A stretch of DNA of 45,074 nt from Campylobacter portucalensis (GTDB taxonomy: Bacteria > Campylobacterota > Campylobacteria > Campylobacterales > Campylobacteraceae): the NCBI RefSeq assembly GCF_009690845.1, contig NZ_VWSJ01000011.1, positions 1 through 45,074 on the forward strand, in the 5' to 3' direction. The notes under the pieces were generated by a model that worked only from the letters and a program-made list of their open reading frames with translations, was not told the origin of the DNA and did no database searches. A program made the position numbers and the translations under genes. The first letter of the stretch is position 1. Every line of letters begins with the position of its first letter. Below, piece after piece: positions 18,600 through 37,233 of the stretch.

Positions 18600-19799
18600 A
18601 TGGCTAAAGAAAAATTTAATCGAAGTAAGCCACATGTTAACATTGGTACTATTGGTCACGTCGATCATGGCAAAACTACATTGACAGCTGCTATTTCAGC
18701 GGTTCTTTCAAGAAAAGGTTTAGCAGAGCTAAAAGATTATGACAATATAGATAATGCACCTGAAGAAAAAGAGCGTGGTATTACTATTGCAACATCTCAT
18801 ATAGAGTATGAAACAGTTGCTAGACATTATGCACACGTTGATTGTCCTGGTCACGCTGATTATGTTAAAAATATGATTACTGGTGCTGCACAAATGGATG
18901 GTGCTATATTGGTTGTAAGTGCTGCTGATGGTCCTATGCCTCAAACAAGAGAGCACATTTTGCTTTCAAGACAAGTAGGCGTTCCTTATATTGTGGTATT
19001 TTTAAACAAAAAAGATATGGTAGATGATGATGAACTTCTAGAATTAGTTGAAATGGAAGTTAGAGAATTATTGAATGAATATGGATTCCCTGGTGATGAT
19101 ACTCCAATTGTGGCTGGTTCAGCACTTCAAGCTCTTGAAGAAGCAAAAGCTGGTAATGATGGTGAGTGGTCAGCTAAAATTATGGAATTAATGGATGCTG
19201 TTGATAGTTATATTCCAACTCCAGAAAGAGATACCGATAAAGCATTTCTTATGCCAATAGAAGATGTTTTCTCTATTTCAGGTCGCGGAACTGTTGTTAC
19301 TGGTAGGGTAGAAAAAGGTGTTGTAAAAGTAGGTGAGACTATTGAAATAGTAGGTATTAGACCAACTCAAACTACAACAGTTACTGGTGTTGAAATGTTT
19401 AGAAAAGAACTAGATCAAGGTGAAGCTGGAGATAATATCGGCGTATTGCTTAGAGGAACAAAAAAAGAAGATGTTGAAAGAGGTATGGTTTTATGCAAAC
19501 CAAGCTCAATTACTCCACATAATAAATTTGAAGCTGAAGTCTATATACTAACAAAAGAAGAGGGTGGAAGACATACTCCATTTTTCAATAACTATAGACC
19601 GCAATTTTATGTAAGAACAACTGACGTAACTGGAACTATAGCTCTCCCTGAAGGAACTGAAATGGTTATGCCAGGCGATAATGTTAAAATTACAGTTGAA
19701 CTTATTCATCCAATTGCTTTAGAGCAAGGAACGAGATTTGCTATCCGTGAGGGTGGTAGAACTGTTGGTTCTGGTGTTGTTTCAAAGGTTATTGCTTAA
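18600..19799 (+). CDS. tuf: Elongation factor Tu
   Basis: GTPase that carries aminoacyl-tRNA to the ribosome. The 399-residue protein has GHVDHGKT (P-loop), the switch I sequence [25 protein letters not shown] and NKKDMVDD, then domains II and III to the end. GGAGGATAAAG precedes the ATG. It is the only tuf in this window, fed by the strong tRNA promoter at 17995. Confidence 0.99.
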   Translation: MAKEKFNRSKPHVNIGTIGHVDHGKTTLTAAISAVLSRKGLAELKDYDNIDNAPEEKERGITIATSHIEYETVARHYAHVDCPGHADYVKNMITGAAQMDGAILVVSAADGPMPQTREHILLSRQVGVPYIVVFLNKKDMVDDDELLELVEMEVRELLNEYGFPGDDTPIVAGSALQALEEAKAGNDGEWSAKIMELMDAVDSYIPTPERDTDKAFLMPIEDVFSISGRGTVVTGRVEKGVVKVGETIEIVGIRPTQTTTVTGVEMFRKELDQGEAGDNIGVLLRGTKKEDVERGMVLCKPSSITPHNKFEAEVYILTKEEGGRHTPFFNNYRPQFYVRTTDVTGTIALPEGTEMVMPGDNVKITVELIHPIALEQGTRFAIREGGRTVGSGVVSKVIA

Positions 19800-19815
19800 T
19801 TTATTTTAAAAAAAT

Positions 19816-19833
19816 GGGCTAGAATTCTAGCCC
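19816..19833 (+). terminator. Palindromic hairpin between tuf and rpmG
   Basis: GGGCTAGAATTCTAGCCC is a perfect 18-base palindrome 17 bases after the tuf stop. It is followed by TATATTTAT rather than a clean T run, so it may be a partial terminator or a processing site that lets some transcription into rpmG-secE. Confidence 0.5.
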
Positions 19834-19859
19834 TATATTTATAGAAGGGATGATATATA

Positions 19860-20018
19860 ATGAGAATTAAAGTAGGATTAAAATGCACTGAAAGTGGTGA
19901 TATTAATTATAGTACTTATAAAAATAGTAAAACAACAACTGCAAAGTTAGAATTAAAAAAGTATTGCCCAAGATTAAGAAAACATACTATTCATAAAGAA
20001 GTTAAGCTAAAGGGCTAA
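19860..20018 (+). CDS. rpmG: 50S ribosomal protein L33
   Basis: A 52-residue large-subunit protein. It reads [17 protein letters not shown] and ends EVKLKG, typical L33. Only two of the four possible zinc-ribbon cysteines remain (C9, C36), so it is the zinc-independent type. An AGAAGGGATGAT ribosome-binding region precedes the ATG. It stands between tuf and tRNA-Trp as in other Campylobacter. Confidence 0.95.
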   Translation: MRIKVGLKCTESGDINYSTYKNSKTTTAKLELKKYCPRLRKHTIHKEVKLKG

Positions 20019-20027
20019 TTATATTTT

Positions 20028-20103
20028 AGGGCAATAGCTCTAATGGTAGAGCGCCGGATTCCAAATCCGATGGTTGGGGGTTCGAGTCCCTCTTGCCCTG
20101 CCA
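20028..20103 (+). tRNA. tRNA-Trp (anticodon CCA)
   Basis: Acceptor AGGGCAA pairs with TTGCCCT, the anticodon loop TTCCAAA gives CCA, and the 3' end GCCA is encoded. It begins 9 bases after rpmG and ends 17 bases before secE. Confidence 0.97.
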
Positions 20104-20120
20104 CAAATTTAAGGTTTAAT

Positions 20121-20300
20121 ATGGAAAAATTTAAAAATTACATAAATCAAGCAAAAGCAGAGCTTTACAAGATAATATTTCCTACTTCACAACAAGTTAG
20201 GACAGCGTTTATAACTGTTTTAGTGGTTGTTGCTATTATTTCAATTTTTCTAGCTTTAATTGATTTATTGATGTCTTTTTCTATTCCTAAGATAGTGTGA
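20121..20300 (+). CDS. secE: Preprotein translocase subunit SecE
   Basis: Essential small subunit of the SecYEG channel. The 59-residue protein has an amphipathic N-terminal helix (KNYINQAKAELYKIIFPT) and a single membrane segment (about residues 29-53), the one-segment form found outside enterobacteria. A longer open frame reaches back through tRNA-Trp, but the ATG at 20121 with AAGG upstream is the real start. It is followed by nusG after 7 bases. Confidence 0.94.
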   Translation: MEKFKNYINQAKAELYKIIFPTSQQVRTAFITVLVVVAIISIFLALIDLLMSFSIPKIV

Positions 20301-20307
20301 GGTTGAT

Positions 20308-20838
20308 ATGGCTTTTAAATGGTATGCTATTCAAACTTATGCTGGTTCGGAAATGAGTGTTAAAAATGCTATTGAAGCATTGGTTGATAGTCATGGTTTA
20401 GGTGACAGAATCAAACAAGTTGTAGTTCCGACTGAAGATGTAATTGATGTCAAAAATGGTAAGCAAGCAATAAAAGAAAGAAGTTTGTATCCTGGATATT
20501 GCTTTGCTGAACTTGAGTTAGATACTGCACTTTGGCATCGAATTCAAATGCTTCCAAAAGTTGGACGATTTATAGGTGAGTCTAAAAAACCAAGTCCATT
20601 AGGCGATAAAGATATAGAGCTTATTCTTGATAAAGTTAATACAAGAGCAGCTCCGAAACCAAAAATATCTTTTGAGTATGGAGAAGTTGTTAGAGTTATT
20701 GAAGGTCCTTTTGCTAATTTTAATGGCACTGTTGAAGAATACGATATGATACATGGCACGCTAAAATTAAATGTTTCTATTTTTGGCAGAAGCACGCCTG
20801 TTGAGATTTTGTATTCACAAGTTGAAAAAATTGTTTAA
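20308..20838 (+). CDS. nusG: Transcription termination/antitermination protein NusG
   Basis: Binds RNA polymerase, stimulates elongation and supports Rho-dependent termination and coupling to the ribosome. The 176-residue protein has the NGN domain (KWYAIQTYAGSE, LYPGYCFAEL, GRFIGESKKPSPL) and the KOW domain (GEVVRVIEGPFANFNGTVEE). It is part of the conserved secE-nusG-rplK run. Confidence 0.97.
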   Translation: MAFKWYAIQTYAGSEMSVKNAIEALVDSHGLGDRIKQVVVPTEDVIDVKNGKQAIKERSLYPGYCFAELELDTALWHRIQMLPKVGRFIGESKKPSPLGDKDIELILDKVNTRAAPKPKISFEYGEVVRVIEGPFANFNGTVEEYDMIHGTLKLNVSIFGRSTPVEILYSQVEKIV

Positions 20839-20856
20839 AAATAAAGGAGATAGTTT

Positions 20857-21282
20857 ATGGCTAAGAAGGTTATAGGCGAGATAAAATTACAAATAGCAGC
20901 CGCAAAGGCAAATCCAAGTCCGCCAGTAGGTCCAGCTTTAGGGCAAAAGGGTGTGAATATTATGGAATTTTGTAAGGCTTTTAATGAAAGAACAAAAGAT
21001 ATGGCGGGTTTTAATATTCCTGTTGTGATTACTGTTTATGCAGATAAAAGTTTTACATTTATTACCAAACAACCTCCTGCGACTGATTTGATTAAAAAGG
21101 CAGCAGGAATTCAAAAAGGATCAGATAATCCTTTAAAAAATAAAGTAGGTCAATTAACTAAAGCTCAAATTCTAGAAATAGTTGAGAAAAAAATAGCAGA
21201 TTTAAATACTACAGATAGAGAGCAAGCTGCTAAAATTATAGCTGGTTCTGCTAGATCAATGGGAATTAATGTAGTTGATTAA
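20857..21282 (+). CDS. rplK: 50S ribosomal protein L11
   Basis: A 141-residue protein of the GTPase-associated centre. Its N-terminal domain carries the proline-rich [20 protein letters not shown], the site of thiopeptide sensitivity in the family, and its C-terminal domain binds 23S rRNA ([11 protein letters not shown]). AAAGGAG precedes the ATG. Confidence 0.98.
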   Translation: MAKKVIGEIKLQIAAAKANPSPPVGPALGQKGVNIMEFCKAFNERTKDMAGFNIPVVITVYADKSFTFITKQPPATDLIKKAAGIQKGSDNPLKNKVGQLTKAQILEIVEKKIADLNTTDREQAAKIIAGSARSMGINVVD

Positions 21283-21339
21283 ACCTTTACCACTAAGGTT
21301 ATTAATAAAAGTGGAAGCAAATTAAATGCGGAGAAATTT

Positions 21340-22041
21340 ATGAAGAAGAATTCAAAAAGATTTGAAGAGTTATTAAAAAAAATAGAAGTAGATAAAATTT
21401 ACACTTCACAAGAAGGAGTTAGTGTAGTTAAAACACTTGCTTCTGCTAAATTTGATGAAACAGTAGAGATAGCGTTAAAATTAAATGTTGACCCTAAATA
21501 TGCAGATCAAATGGTTAGAGGATCTGTAGTTTTACCTGCTGGAACAGGAAAAACGGTTAGAGTTGCAGTTATAGCTAAAGATTTAAAGGCTGATGAAGCA
21601 TTAAAAGCTGGTGCTGATGTTGTTGGAAGCGACGATTTGATTGAAGATATCCAAAAGGGAGTTATAAATTTTGATGTTTTAATCGCAACTCCAAATTTAA
21701 TGGGTCTTGTTGGTAAAGTTGGTAGAATTTTAGGGCCAAAAGGTCTTATGCCAAACCCAAAAACAGGAACAGTTACTATGGATGTAGCTGAGGCTGTAAA
21801 TAATGCAAAAAGTGGTCAAGTAAATTTTAGAGTTGATAAACAGGGCAATATTCACGCAGGAATTGGAAAGGTTAGTTTTACAGAAGAGCAACTGCTTAGC
21901 AATTTAACTACATTTGTCAAAGCTATAAATAGGCATAAGCCAGCATCTGCTAAAGGAAGATATATTAAAAATGCAACGCTTTCTTTAACTATGAGTCCTT
22001 CAATTAGTCTTGATACTCAAGAACTTATTGATTTAAGGTAG
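21340..22041 (+). CDS. rplA: 50S ribosomal protein L1
   Basis: A 233-residue protein of the L1 stalk; the family also represses its own operon by binding mRNA. Family features include [27 protein letters not shown] and the [13 protein letters not shown] segment. The 57-base spacer before it contains a small hairpin (AACCTT and AAGGTT arms) that might mimic the rRNA site, a weak suggestion only. Confidence 0.98.
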   Translation: MKKNSKRFEELLKKIEVDKIYTSQEGVSVVKTLASAKFDETVEIALKLNVDPKYADQMVRGSVVLPAGTGKTVRVAVIAKDLKADEALKAGADVVGSDDLIEDIQKGVINFDVLIATPNLMGLVGKVGRILGPKGLMPNPKTGTVTMDVAEAVNNAKSGQVNFRVDKQGNIHAGIGKVSFTEEQLLSNLTTFVKAINRHKPASAKGRYIKNATLSLTMSPSISLDTQELIDLR

Positions 22042-22134
22042 TAAAATATATCTTAGATTGGAGATAGCCGAGGCTATAAGCTTAATTGAGTTTTACTCTC
22101 TCTGCTTGAAATCACTGATCGGAAAGGAGAAAAA
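22042..22134 (+). promoter_or_regulatory. Candidate L10-type ribosomal protein leader
   Basis: The 93 bases before rplJ are more structured than other spacers here. GGAGATAGCCGAGGCTATAAGC contains a GATAGCC/GGCTATA stem with flanking purines like a kink-turn. In many bacteria the L10-L12 complex binds such a leader and represses rplJL. The match is by position and local structure only. Confidence 0.5.
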
Positions 22135-22614
22135 TTGACACGAGATAAAAAATCTGATCTTATTAATACTTTAAGTGAAAGCTTTAAAGAATCAAGCGGC
22201 ATTGTTGTTAGTGAGTTTAAGGGTTTGAGTGTTAAAAAACTTGAAGAGTTAAGAAAATCTGCAAAAGATTTGGATGTTAAGGTTCAAGTTGTTAAAAATA
22301 CTCTTGCTAGTTTAGCACTAAAAAATGCAGGAATTGATGGTTTTGTATTAAAAGATACAAATATTTTCATTTGGGGTGAGCAACTTAACGTTACTAAGGT
22401 GGCTGCTAAATTTGCTGAAAATAATGATTTATTTAATATAAAATCAGCCCATATTGATGGAGAAATTTGCGGAGTAGAAAAAGTTGTAGCACTTTCAAAA
22501 ATGCCAAGTCGCGACGAGCTTATTGCGATGTTGCTTCAGGTTTGGAATGCACCAATTCAGAATTTTACAATTGGCTTGAATGCGCTTAAAGAAAAAAAAG
22601 AACAAACAGCATAA
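22135..22614 (+). CDS. rplJ: 50S ribosomal protein L10
   Basis: A 159-residue stalk base protein that anchors L7/L12 dimers. Family signs are the N-terminal [14 protein letters not shown] segment and [10 protein letters not shown]. It starts with TTG; AAAGGAG at 22123-22129 is correctly spaced and no ATG lies nearby, so TTG is confident. The C-terminal helix that binds L12 is present. Confidence 0.96.
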   Translation: MTRDKKSDLINTLSESFKESSGIVVSEFKGLSVKKLEELRKSAKDLDVKVQVVKNTLASLALKNAGIDGFVLKDTNIFIWGEQLNVTKVAAKFAENNDLFNIKSAHIDGEICGVEKVVALSKMPSRDELIAMLLQVWNAPIQNFTIGLNALKEKKEQTA

Positions 22615-22634
22615 TATAATTTAGGAGAATAAAG

Positions 22635-23009
22635 ATGGCAATTACAAAAGAAGATGTGTTAGAGTATATTTCTAATCTTACAGTTTTAGAATTAAGTGAA
22701 TTAGTAAAAGAATTTGAAGAAAAATTTGGAGTTAGTGCAGCACCAGTTATGGTTGCAGGTGCTGTTGCGGGAGGTGCTGCGGCAGTAGAAGAAGAAAAAA
22801 CAGAATTTGATGTTGTTTTGGTTGATGCTGGAGATAAAAAAATAAATGTTATTAAAGTAGTTAGAGCTTTAACTGGACTTGGCTTAAAAGAGGCAAAAGA
22901 TGCAGTTGAACAAACTCCTTCAACTCTAAAAGAAGGCGTTAGTAAAGAAGATGCTGAAGCTGCTAAAAAAGAGCTTGAAGAAGCTGGAGCAAAAGTAGAA
23001 CTTAAATAA
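22635..23009 (+). CDS. rplL: 50S ribosomal protein L7/L12
   Basis: A 124-residue stalk protein that contacts translation factors. It has the N-terminal dimer domain, an Ala/Gly-rich hinge ([15 protein letters not shown]), and the C-terminal factor-binding domain ([19 protein letters not shown]) ending [12 protein letters not shown] precedes the ATG. Confidence 0.98.
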   Translation: MAITKEDVLEYISNLTVLELSELVKEFEEKFGVSAAPVMVAGAVAGGAAAVEEEKTEFDVVLVDAGDKKINVIKVVRALTGLGLKEAKDAVEQTPSTLKEGVSKEDAEAAKKELEEAGAKVELK

Positions 23010-23031
23010 GTTTTATTTTGTTATTATAAAA

Positions 23032-31753
<8,722 letters not shown>

Positions 31754-31755
31754 AA

Positions 31756-31781
31756 TTCCAAAGAGTACTAACTCTTTGGAA
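31756..31781 (+). terminator. Hairpin after rpoC
   Basis: TTCCAAAGAGT and ACTCTTTGGAA form a perfect 11-bp stem around ACTA, starting 3 bases past the rpoC stop. There is no T run after it. The segment CTTTGGAA recurs at 31792-31799 just before the next gene. Confidence 0.6.
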
Positions 31782-31804
31782 GTAAATTATGCTTTGGAAA
31801 CAAT

Positions 31805-32203
31805 ATGTTAAAAATTTTAAATTTACCAAATTTTGGACTTTTATTATTAAGAATATTCTTAGGAATTTGTGTTTTATATCATGGAATTTTTAAAATAAAA
31901 TATGGAATATCTAACGTTATTTCTATTTTAGAAAAATCTGGAATTCCTGGATTTTTAGGATATTTTGTATATGTGAGTGAAGTTGTAATCCCAATTATGA
32001 TTATAGTTGGAATTTATACAAGATTTGCTTGCTTGATTTTAATCTTAACATTTGGTGTTGTTTTATATACGGCTTATTCTAATTCTTTATTTTTCATTAC
32101 GCCAGTTGGAGGATTGGTTCCTGAGATAGTTTATTTATATTTAGGCATCTCTTTTTGTTTATTATTTTGTGGGGGTGGAAAATTTGTTTTAAAAAATGAT
32201 TAA
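31805..32203 (+). CDS. DoxX-family membrane protein
   Basis: A 132-residue protein with about four membrane segments (near residues 12-28, 48-68, 72-92 and 102-122). It resembles the DoxX family through GLLLLRIFLGICVLYHGIFK and the GGG motif at the C-terminus. Related proteins have been tied to oxidoreductase complexes, but the job here is unknown. It sits alone between rpoC and rpsL, both of which have their own signals. Start codon support is weak: the ATG at 31805 lacks a clear Shine-Dalgarno sequence. Confidence 0.75.
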   Translation: MLKILNLPNFGLLLLRIFLGICVLYHGIFKIKYGISNVISILEKSGIPGFLGYFVYVSEVVIPIMIIVGIYTRFACLILILTFGVVLYTAYSNSLFFITPVGGLVPEIVYLYLGISFCLLFCGGGKFVLKND

Positions 32204-32253
32204 TAAAATTTAACAAAATTTTTTAAAAATTTACAATTTTTTAAGCCAAGGTT

Positions 32254-32262
32254 TGCTAAAAT
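32254..32262 (+). promoter_or_regulatory. Extended -10 promoter for rpsL-rpsG-fusA
   Basis: TGCTAAAAT (extended -10) lies about 40 bases before the rpsL start, in an AT-rich spacer rich in T runs, as in many Campylobacter promoters. Confidence 0.45.
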
Positions 32263-32302
32263 TAGCTTTTTTTAATAAATTTAATGATGAAAGGAAAATA
32301 TT

Positions 32303-32677
32303 GTGCCAACCATAAATCAATTGGTCAGAAAAGAACGTAAAAAAGTGATTACTAAATCTAAATCACCGGCGTTGCAAAATTGCCCTCAAAGAAGAGGTGT
32401 TTGTACAAGAGTTTATACAACAACTCCTAAAAAACCTAACTCAGCTTTGAGAAAAGTTGCCAAAGTAAGGCTAACAAGTGGATTTGAAGTTATTAGCTAT
32501 ATCGGTGGCGAAGGACATAATCTACAAGAACACTCAATCGTTTTAGTAAGAGGCGGTAGGGTAAAAGATTTACCAGGTGTTAAATATCATATTGTTCGTG
32601 GTGCATTAGACACAGCAGGTGTTGCAAAAAGAACAGTTTCGAGATCAAAATACGGTGCTAAACGACCTAAAAAATAG
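32303..32677 (+). CDS. rpsL: 30S ribosomal protein S12
   Basis: A 124-residue decoding-centre protein. It starts with GTG; AAAGGA upstream and the universal [10 protein letters not shown] sequence support this start. The streptomycin-site lysines in [13 protein letters not shown] and in [10 protein letters not shown] are unchanged, so no classical resistance substitution is seen. It heads the rpsL-rpsG-fusA operon. Confidence 0.98.
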   Translation: MPTINQLVRKERKKVITKSKSPALQNCPQRRGVCTRVYTTTPKKPNSALRKVAKVRLTSGFEVISYIGGEGHNLQEHSIVLVRGGRVKDLPGVKYHIVRGALDTAGVAKRTVSRSKYGAKRPKK

Positions 32678-32734
32678 TTTAGTTAAACAGACTAGCCCGA
32701 GTTTTGGCTAAGTTTGAGTAAAATTAAAATTTGA

Positions 32735-33214
<480 letters not shown>

Positions 33215-33229
33215 TAGAAAGGATATTTA

Positions 33230-35305
33230 ATGGCAAGAAAAACACCTTTAAATATGGTAAGAAACATCGGTATTGCTGCACATATAGATGCTGGAAAAAC
33301 AACAACAAGTGAAAGAATTCTATTTTTTACTGGAATGAGCCATAAGATTGGTGAAGTTCATGACGGTGCTGCTACTATGGATTGGATGGAGCAAGAAAAA
33401 GAAAGAGGCATTACAATTACATCGGCTGCTACTACTTGCTTTTGGAAAGACCATCAAATCAATCTTATAGACACCCCAGGACACGTTGATTTTACTATTG
33501 AAGTTGAGAGATCTATGAGGGTTTTAGACGGTGCGGTGGCTGTATTTTGTTCTGTTGGTGGTGTTCAGCCACAAAGCGAAACTGTTTGGAGACAAGCAAA
33601 TAAATATGGTGTTCCAAGGATAGTTTTTGTAAATAAAATGGACAGAATTGGAGCAAATTTTTATAATGTTGAACAACAAATCAAAGATAGATTAAAAGCT
33701 AATCCAGTTCCTATCCAAATTCCAATCGGTGCTGAAGATGAATTTAAAGGCGTGGTAGATTTAATAACCATGAAAGCATTAGTTTGGGAAGATGAAAGCA
33801 AGCCTACAACTTACGTTGAAAAAGAAATTCCAAGTGAACTTTTAGAAAAAGCACAAGAATATAGAGAAAAATTAGTAGAAGCTGTTGCTGAGAACGATGA
33901 TTTACTAATGGAAAAATATTTTGGTGGAGAAGAGCTTAGTGAATCTGAGATTAAAAATGGCATAAAGAAAAGTTGTTTAAATTTAAGTATCGTACCTATG
34001 ATGTGTGGAACTGCTTTTAAAAATAAAGGTGTTCAACCTCTTTTAGATGCTGTTGTTGATTATTTACCAGCGCCAGATGAAGTTGCAGATATTAAAGGTC
34101 AATATGAAGATGGAACAGAAGTAATTGTAAAATCAACAGATGATGGCGAATTTGCAGCTTTAGGTTTTAAGATTATGACAGATCCATTTGTTGGTCAGCT
34201 TACTTTCGTTAGAGTTTATAGAGGAATTTTAGAAAGCGGAAGTTATGTCTATAATACAGTAAAAGGCAAAAAAGAGAGAATTGGACGACTTCTTAGAATG
34301 CACTCTAATAAAAGAGAAGAGATAAAAGAGCTTTATGCTGGCGAAATTGGTGCCGTTGTGGGATTAAAAGATACATTGACAGGAGATACTTTAGCAAGCG
34401 AAAAAGATAAGGTTATTTTAGAAAGAATGGAATTTCCAGAGCCTGTAATAAGTGTTGCAGTAGAGCCAAAAACAAAAGCAGATCAAGAAAAAATGGGTAT
34501 AGCTCTTCAAAAATTAGCACAAGAAGATCCTAGTTTTAGAGTTACAACTGATGAAGAAAGTGGTCAAACTATTATTTCTGGTATGGGTGAATTGCATCTT
34601 GAAATTATCGTAGATAGAATGCTTAGAGAATTTAAAGTAGAAGCAGAAGTTGGTCAGCCACAAGTTGCTTATAGAGAAACTATCAGAAAAACTGTTGAGC
34701 AAGAGTATAAATACGCTAAACAATCAGGTGGTCGTGGTCAATATGGTCATGTATATTTACGTCTTGAACCGCTTGAGCCAGGCAGTGGTTATGAATTTGT
34801 GAATGATATAAAAGGCGGAGCTATTCCAAAAGAATACATTCCAGCTGTTGATAAGGGTTGTCAAGAGGCTATGCAAGGTGGCGTTTTAGCAGGATATCCT
34901 GTAGAAGATGTTAAAGTTACTGTATATGATGGAAGTTATCACGATGTAGATAGTTCCGAAATGGCATTTAAACTTGCTGCTTCAATGGGCTTTAAGGAGG
35001 GTGCTAGAAAAGCAGGTGCTGTTATTTTAGAACCGATTATGAAGGTTGAAGTTGAAACTCCAGAAGATTATATGGGCGATGTTATAGGTGATTTAAATAA
35101 AAGAAGAGGTCAAGTTAATAATATGAGCGAGCGTGGCGGAAATAAAATAATAGATGCATTTTGTCCACTTTCAGAAATGTTTGGTTATTCAACTGATTTG
35201 AGAAGTCAAACCCAAGGTCGTGCTACATATTCGATGGAATTTGATCATTATGCAGAAGTTCCAAAAAACGTTAGTGAAGAGATAATTAAAAAAAGAAATG
35301 GTTAA
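33230..35305 (+). CDS. fusA: Elongation factor G
   Basis: GTPase that drives translocation and, with RRF, ribosome recycling. The 691-residue protein has AHIDAGKTT, the switch sequence [21 protein letters not shown] and [10 protein letters not shown], then domains II-V ending in [18 protein letters not shown] lies before the ATG, and the gene follows rpsG after 15 bases. Confidence 0.98.
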   Translation: MARKTPLNMVRNIGIAAHIDAGKTTTSERILFFTGMSHKIGEVHDGAATMDWMEQEKERGITITSAATTCFWKDHQINLIDTPGHVDFTIEVERSMRVLDGAVAVFCSVGGVQPQSETVWRQANKYGVPRIVFVNKMDRIGANFYNVEQQIKDRLKANPVPIQIPIGAEDEFKGVVDLITMKALVWEDESKPTTYVEKEIPSELLEKAQEYREKLVEAVAENDDLLMEKYFGGEELSESEIKNGIKKSCLNLSIVPMMCGTAFKNKGVQPLLDAVVDYLPAPDEVADIKGQYEDGTEVIVKSTDDGEFAALGFKIMTDPFVGQLTFVRVYRGILESGSYVYNTVKGKKERIGRLLRMHSNKREEIKELYAGEIGAVVGLKDTLTGDTLASEKDKVILERMEFPEPVISVAVEPKTKADQEKMGIALQKLAQEDPSFRVTTDEESGQTIISGMGELHLEIIVDRMLREFKVEAEVGQPQVAYRETIRKTVEQEYKYAKQSGGRGQYGHVYLRLEPLEPGSGYEFVNDIKGGAIPKEYIPAVDKGCQEAMQGGVLAGYPVEDVKVTVYDGSYHDVDSSEMAFKLAASMGFKEGARKAGAVILEPIMKVEVETPEDYMGDVIGDLNKRRGQVNNMSERGGNKIIDAFCPLSEMFGYSTDLRSQTQGRATYSMEFDHYAEVPKNVSEEIIKKRNG

Positions 35306-35307
35306 TT

Positions 35308-35328
35308 TAAGGGCAGATTTTGCCCTTA
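35308..35328 (+). terminator. Terminator-like hairpin after fusA
   Basis: TAAGGGCA and TGCCCTTA form an 8-bp stem around GATTT, 2 bases past the fusA stop, followed by GTTTAATT. It plausibly ends the rpsL operon. Confidence 0.65.
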
Positions 35329-35453
35329 GTTTAATTGATTAAATTTACAATATGTTCGTTTATTAAATTGTGTTTTAAATTTATAACGCAAGGTTAATGT
35401 TGATAAATTCGTATAAATTTTAAATTTAAATTTATGCTTTCATTACAATTTTT

Positions 35454-35530
35454 GTCCTCATAGCTCAGCTGGATAGAGCACAAAATTCCTAATTTTGAGG
35501 CCGTGAGTTCGAATCTCGCTGAGGACACCA
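35454..35530 (+). tRNA. tRNA-Arg (anticodon CCT)
   Basis: Acceptor GTCCTCA pairs with TGAGGAC; the anticodon loop TTCCTAA gives CCT; the D-arm, T-arm and CCA are complete. Minor Arg tRNA genes are frequent phage integration sites, but nothing next to this one looks mobile. Confidence 0.96.
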
Positions 35531-35555
35531 CTACAAATATAATTCAGGAGAATTT

Positions 35556-36368
35556 ATGGCAGGAGTTTTAAGTATTCAGATAAATTCAGTAGTTGGAGAT
35601 AAAGAAGCAAATTTATCTAAAGTAGATAATTTAATAAAACAAAATAGCGATAAAAAGCTAGATTTAGTTGTTTTACCCGAGTTTTTTTCTACTAATATTA
35701 GCCATTTTGATTTTCAAAATTCACCTGAAAATGAAAATGGAGGAGATGTTATTAAAAGGCTACAGAATTTAGCCAAAAAATACAACACAAATATCATTTC
35801 AGGCTCTGTTATTACGCAAGAACAATCAAAGCTTTTTAATACAACTTTTGCTATTGATAGGGATGGACAAATTTTAGCTAAATATAAAAAAATTCATCTT
35901 TATAACTATTGTGGCGGAAATGAGGGTGCTTTAATAAGTGCTGGCGATCAAAAGAGGGTTGTAGAGTTTGATTTTGCCAAAGTTGGTCTTGGGATTTGTT
36001 TTGATATAAGATATCCTAATTTTTTTAAAGATTTAGCTAAAAATGGGGCTGAAATTTTTGTTTTACCAACTGCTTGGATTATGGAAAATAAAATTTTCAA
36101 TGATGAAAATTTACTTAAATTCGAAAGAGATATTTTCAATCATATGGCTCAAATTAGAGCATTTGATAATGCGTGTTTTATGGTTGTGTCAAATCAAGCA
36201 AAAGATGTAAATTCAAAAATTTCATCCATTGGTTGCTCGATGATATGCGATTTTGATGGTAGAATTTTAGCTAAAGCTAGAGATGAAGAGTGCGGTATTT
36301 TTGCCGAGATTAATCTTTTGAGGCGAAGAAATTTTATAAAAGATTTTCCTATTTTTGAGATTGATTAA
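35556..36368 (+). CDS. Carbon-nitrogen hydrolase (nitrilase superfamily)
   Basis: A 270-residue amidase/nitrilase-type enzyme that hydrolyses a C-N bond. The catalytic triad is complete: E42 (VLPEFF), K112 (KYKKIHL) and C148 (GICFDIRYP). The closest named group by layout is the omega-amidase / Nit family, but the substrate cannot be read from sequence. The ATG is preceded by CAGGAGAA. It ends directly against hemD (0-base spacing), so the two are co-transcribed. Confidence 0.88.
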   Translation: MAGVLSIQINSVVGDKEANLSKVDNLIKQNSDKKLDLVVLPEFFSTNISHFDFQNSPENENGGDVIKRLQNLAKKYNTNIISGSVITQEQSKLFNTTFAIDRDGQILAKYKKIHLYNYCGGNEGALISAGDQKRVVEFDFAKVGLGICFDIRYPNFFKDLAKNGAEIFVLPTAWIMENKIFNDENLLKFERDIFNHMAQIRAFDNACFMVVSNQAKDVNSKISSIGCSMICDFDGRILAKARDEECGIFAEINLLRRRNFIKDFPIFEID

Positions 36369-37016
36369 ATGGATATTTTTTTAGTTTCTCACACTGAAAA
36401 TGATAGGGTTAAAAATATTAAAGTTTGTGGTGTTAAATTTTATAATTTTAGTATTGATTTATCAGATTTTGATGCTTTAGTTGCTACGTCTAAAAATTCC
36501 ATCAAAGCCCTAAAAAACAACTCTATAAACTTAGTAAATTTAGAGGTTTTTAGCATAGGTCAAAGCACTACAAAAGCGGCTTTAGATTTTGGTTTTACTC
36601 AAATTTATACAGCTAAAAATTCTCACGGCAATGAATTTGCTCACGAGATAATACCTCTTTTAAAAAATAAAAAAGTTATTTTTTTAAAAGCAAAAGATAG
36701 CGTTTCAAATATAAGAGAAATTTTAATTAAAAATCATATAAATTTGAGTGAAATTTTAGCTTATGAAACAGAAATTTTAAATTTATCAAAAGATGAAATT
36801 TTATCTAAAATACCACCAAAAAACAGCGTTTTAATCTTTACTTCTCCATCAAATGTTAAAGGATTTTTGCAAAATTTCAACATTGATGATAGCTATAAGC
36901 TAATAGCAATCGGCAAAGCAACAGCAAAAGAGCTAAAGGGCTATAAAAATGTATCTATTTCAGATAAACAAAATATAAATGAGTGTATAAAATTAGCCAA
37001 ATTTATAGCATTTTAA
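36369..37016 (+). CDS. hemD: Uroporphyrinogen-III synthase
   Basis: Cyclises hydroxymethylbilane with inversion of ring D, a haem-pathway step. HemD is poorly conserved; the assignment rests on the 215-residue length, the ALVATSKNSIKAL motif, IFTSPSNVKGFL in the second lobe and KLIAIGKATAKEL near the C-terminus, all family hallmarks. It directly follows the C-N hydrolase gene without a spacer, and is the third haem gene in the window after hemB and hemN. Confidence 0.85.
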   Translation: MDIFLVSHTENDRVKNIKVCGVKFYNFSIDLSDFDALVATSKNSIKALKNNSINLVNLEVFSIGQSTTKAALDFGFTQIYTAKNSHGNEFAHEIIPLLKNKKVIFLKAKDSVSNIREILIKNHINLSEILAYETEILNLSKDEILSKIPPKNSVLIFTSPSNVKGFLQNFNIDDSYKLIAIGKATAKELKGYKNVSISDKQNINECIKLAKFIAF

Positions 37017-37177
37017 AAACAAGATAAATTTTCAAAAAATAAAAATAATAGCAGATAGACGCATGTTTATTAAACTCTATTTTCTAAATTTAAAGATATT
37101 AGATGATTTTTGTTTGAAAAATTATAAAATTATGAAAAAATATTTACTTTTATTTAAAATGATTATTACTTTAAGCG

Positions 37178-37204
37178 TTTTTTTTTTTTTTGAAATGTTA
37201 TAAT
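37178..37204 (+). promoter_or_regulatory. Promoter with a 14-T run ahead of the solute-binding gene
   Basis: Fourteen T residues (37178-37191) are followed after 7 bases by TATAAT (37199-37204), 29 bases before the start codon at 37234. The T run occupies the -35/spacer zone. Such runs change length by slippage, which would alter promoter strength. Confidence 0.6.
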
Positions 37205-37233
37205 AATCTCCATTTTACAATAAGGATTGAGCA

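Noticed and set aside
20043-20120. Longer secE reading frame extending back through tRNA-Trp
   Set aside because: It uses tRNA sequence as codons; the ATG at 20121 has a Shine-Dalgarno and matches SecE length.
35454-36368. Integration of a mobile element at tRNA-Arg(CCT)
   Set aside because: No repeat of the tRNA 3' end, integrase or phage gene was seen nearby; the next genes are ordinary metabolic genes.
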